NCBI GenBank assembly: GCA_036745495.1
Contig: DAIOGA010000034.1
Location: 1 to 8,035 of the forward strand
From: Methylopumilus sp036745495
Lineage (GTDB): Bacteria > Pseudomonadota > Gammaproteobacteria > Burkholderiales > Methylophilaceae
Reading direction: 5' to 3'
Length of the DNA stretch: 8,035 nucleotides
The position numbers were made by a program, and so were the translations under genes. The notes under the pieces were generated by a model, which saw only the letters and a list, made by a program, of their open reading frames with translations, made no database searches and was not told where the DNA came from. Shown here in pieces: positions 6,570-8,035 of the stretch; the first letter of the stretch is position 1, and each line of letters begins with the position of its first letter.

Positions 6570-8035
6570 ATGTCAGACCATAAAACCACAACTCAAGCAC
6601 CTTCCAACTTTATCCGCGGCGTCATTGAGCGCGATTTAGCGAATAAAAGTTTTGAAGGTAAAACCTGGGCAGGCTCTCCTGGAGATGCATCACATCATTC
6701 GACAGCACCGATTGATCAAGCTAAAATCAGAACACGCTTTCCCCCTGAGCCTAATGGCTATCTTCATATAGGACATGCAAAAAGTATTTTTTTAAACTTT
6801 GGATTAGCCAAAGATTACGATGGCATTTGTCATTTACGTTTTGATGACACGAATCCTGAAAAAGAAAATCAAGAATATGTCGATAGCATTAAAAGTAATG
6901 TTTCATGGTTAGGTTTCTCATGGGAACAAAATAAAACTTCTCATCTTTATTTTGCGAGTAACTATTTTGACTTTATGTATCAAGCGGCTGAATCTCTCAT
7001 TCAATCGGGTCACGCCTATGTCGATAAACAAACACCCGATGAAATTCGAATTAATCGCGGCTCATTGACTGAGCCAGGTAAAAATTCTCCTTGGCGAGAT
7101 AAATCTGTAGAAGAGCACCTTGCATGGTTCCGCGAAATGCGAGATGGTAAGCATCCTGATGGGTCGATGATCTTACGCGCTAAAATTGATATGGCTTCCC
7201 CCAATATTAATTTACGAGACCCTGCCATCTATCGCATTAAACGTGCACACCATCACAATACAGGGGATACATGGTGTATTTATCCTATGTATACCTTTGC
7301 GCATCCTATTGAAGATGCCTTAGAAAAAATTACACATTCTATTTGTACATTAGAATTTGAAGATCAACGTCCATTCTATGATTGGATATTAGATCGCCTA
7401 ATTGAAAATGGTTTATTAACTAAACCGCAACCACGTCAGTATGAATTTGCAAGACTTAATTTAACATACGCTGTGCTTTCAAAAAGAAAATTGATTGAAC
7501 TAGTCGAAGATAAACATGTTACTGGCTGGGATGATCCAAGACTGCCAACGCTTGAAGGTGCGCGTCGTCGTGGTTACACACCTGAAGGATTTAAACTATT
7601 TACAGATCGCATTGGTGTATCCAAAGCCGATTCATGGATTGACTATGCAACGCTCGAAGAATCTATGCGTGAAGTTTTAAATGTCTCTTGCGAAAGACGT
7701 ATTGCAGTTTTAGATCCGATTGAACTTGAAATTACAAACTACCCAGACAATAAAGAGGAAGATTGTTTTGCACCTAATCATCCATTAAAACCTGAATTAG
7801 AAAAGCGTATCGTGAAATTATCTAAGTCGCTTTGGATTGAACGAGAAGATTTTATGGAAGAGCCTACAAAACAATTTTTCAGATTGTACCCAGGAAATAT
7901 GGTACGTCTCAGATATGGATATGTGGTTAAGTGCACATCTTTCGAGAAAGATTCAAACGGCAAAATTACAAAAGTATTGTGCGAATATTTGCCTGATACA
8001 AAGTCAGGTACACCTGGTAGTGATAGCGTTAAAGT
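6570..8035 (+). CDS. glnS: Glutaminyl-tRNA synthetase (3'-partial)
   Basis: GlnRS charges tRNA(Gln) with glutamine in the cytoplasm. The frame is open from the ATG to the window edge, giving 488 residues plus two bases of the next codon; a GlnRS of this type is about 555-585 residues, so roughly the last 70-100 residues of the anticodon-binding region are missing. Class I signatures are present: PNGYLHIGH (61-69, the HIGH motif) and VLSKRK (302-307, the KMSKS-type loop). LRFDDTNPEKE (89-99) and WCIYPMYTFAHPIEDAL (235-251) are typical of GlnRS rather than GluRS. Compared with E. coli, the region between NFIRGVIERDL and TRFPPEPNG carries about 20 extra residues (WAGSPGDASHH...), a form I associate with betaproteobacteria. 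ATG 6570 is the only sensible start: the frame upstream reaches a stop at 6531 with no other start codon, and conserved sequence begins at residue 13. Confidence 0.97.
   Translation, partial: MSDHKTTTQAPSNFIRGVIERDLANKSFEGKTWAGSPGDASHHSTAPIDQAKIRTRFPPEPNGYLHIGHAKSIFLNFGLAKDYDGICHLRFDDTNPEKENQEYVDSIKSNVSWLGFSWEQNKTSHLYFASNYFDFMYQAAESLIQSGHAYVDKQTPDEIRINRGSLTEPGKNSPWRDKSVEEHLAWFREMRDGKHPDGSMILRAKIDMASPNINLRDPAIYRIKRAHHHNTGDTWCIYPMYTFAHPIEDALEKITHSICTLEFEDQRPFYDWILDRLIENGLLTKPQPRQYEFARLNLTYAVLSKRKLIELVEDKHVTGWDDPRLPTLEGARRRGYTPEGFKLFTDRIGVSKADSWIDYATLEESMREVLNVSCERRIAVLDPIELEITNYPDNKEEDCFAPNHPLKPELEKRIVKLSKSLWIEREDFMEEPTKQFFRLYPGNMVRLRYGYVVKCTSFEKDSNGKITKVLCEYLPDTKSGTPGSDSVK

Noticed and set aside
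7016..7963. Two - strand open frames (7016-7228 and 7778-7963) inside glnS
   Set aside because: Antisense to conserved GlnRS sequence and unlike any family I recognise.

Overview
The window looks like a piece of an AT-rich, compact bacterial chromosome carrying housekeeping genes. The best guess is a low-GC betaproteobacterium, possibly Methylophilaceae (the OM43 / Ca. Methylopumilus kind). The reasons are an E3 subunit with its own N-terminal lipoyl domain, adjacent birA and coaX, a betaproteobacterial-looking GlnRS N-terminus, and intergenic gaps of only 2-9 bases. This placement is inferred from gene form and composition by eye; no search was run. A 100-base block of N shows that the source is a draft assembly.

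Layout. Bases 1-4708 on the + strand hold the pyruvate dehydrogenase operon: aceE (E1, missing its first ~270 residues to the left edge), aceF (E2, one lipoyl domain) and lpdA (E3, with a lipoyl domain and the assembly gap). It converges on coaX (type III pantothenate kinase), with a hairpin across the 9-base junction that could stop transcription from both sides. On the - strand, birA (biotin ligase/repressor) is followed after 2 bases by coaX. A 116-base divergent region (6454-6569) holds likely promoters for birA and glnS and a perfect 9-bp dyad. glnS (glutaminyl-tRNA synthetase) runs off the right edge.

Function. PDH makes acetyl-CoA from pyruvate, CoaX makes the first committed intermediate of CoA synthesis, and BirA biotinylates the carboxyl-carrier protein that acetyl-CoA carboxylase needs. 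Three of the four transcription units' products therefore bear on acetyl-CoA supply or use, but the adjacency may simply be inherited gene order. No mobile element, CRISPR array, tRNA or rRNA was seen. Nothing here amounts to a new biological system. The points worth a second look are the under-sized gap in lpdA, the lipoyl-domain distribution in the PDH complex, the dyad over the birA promoter, and a possibly near-leaderless glnS message.
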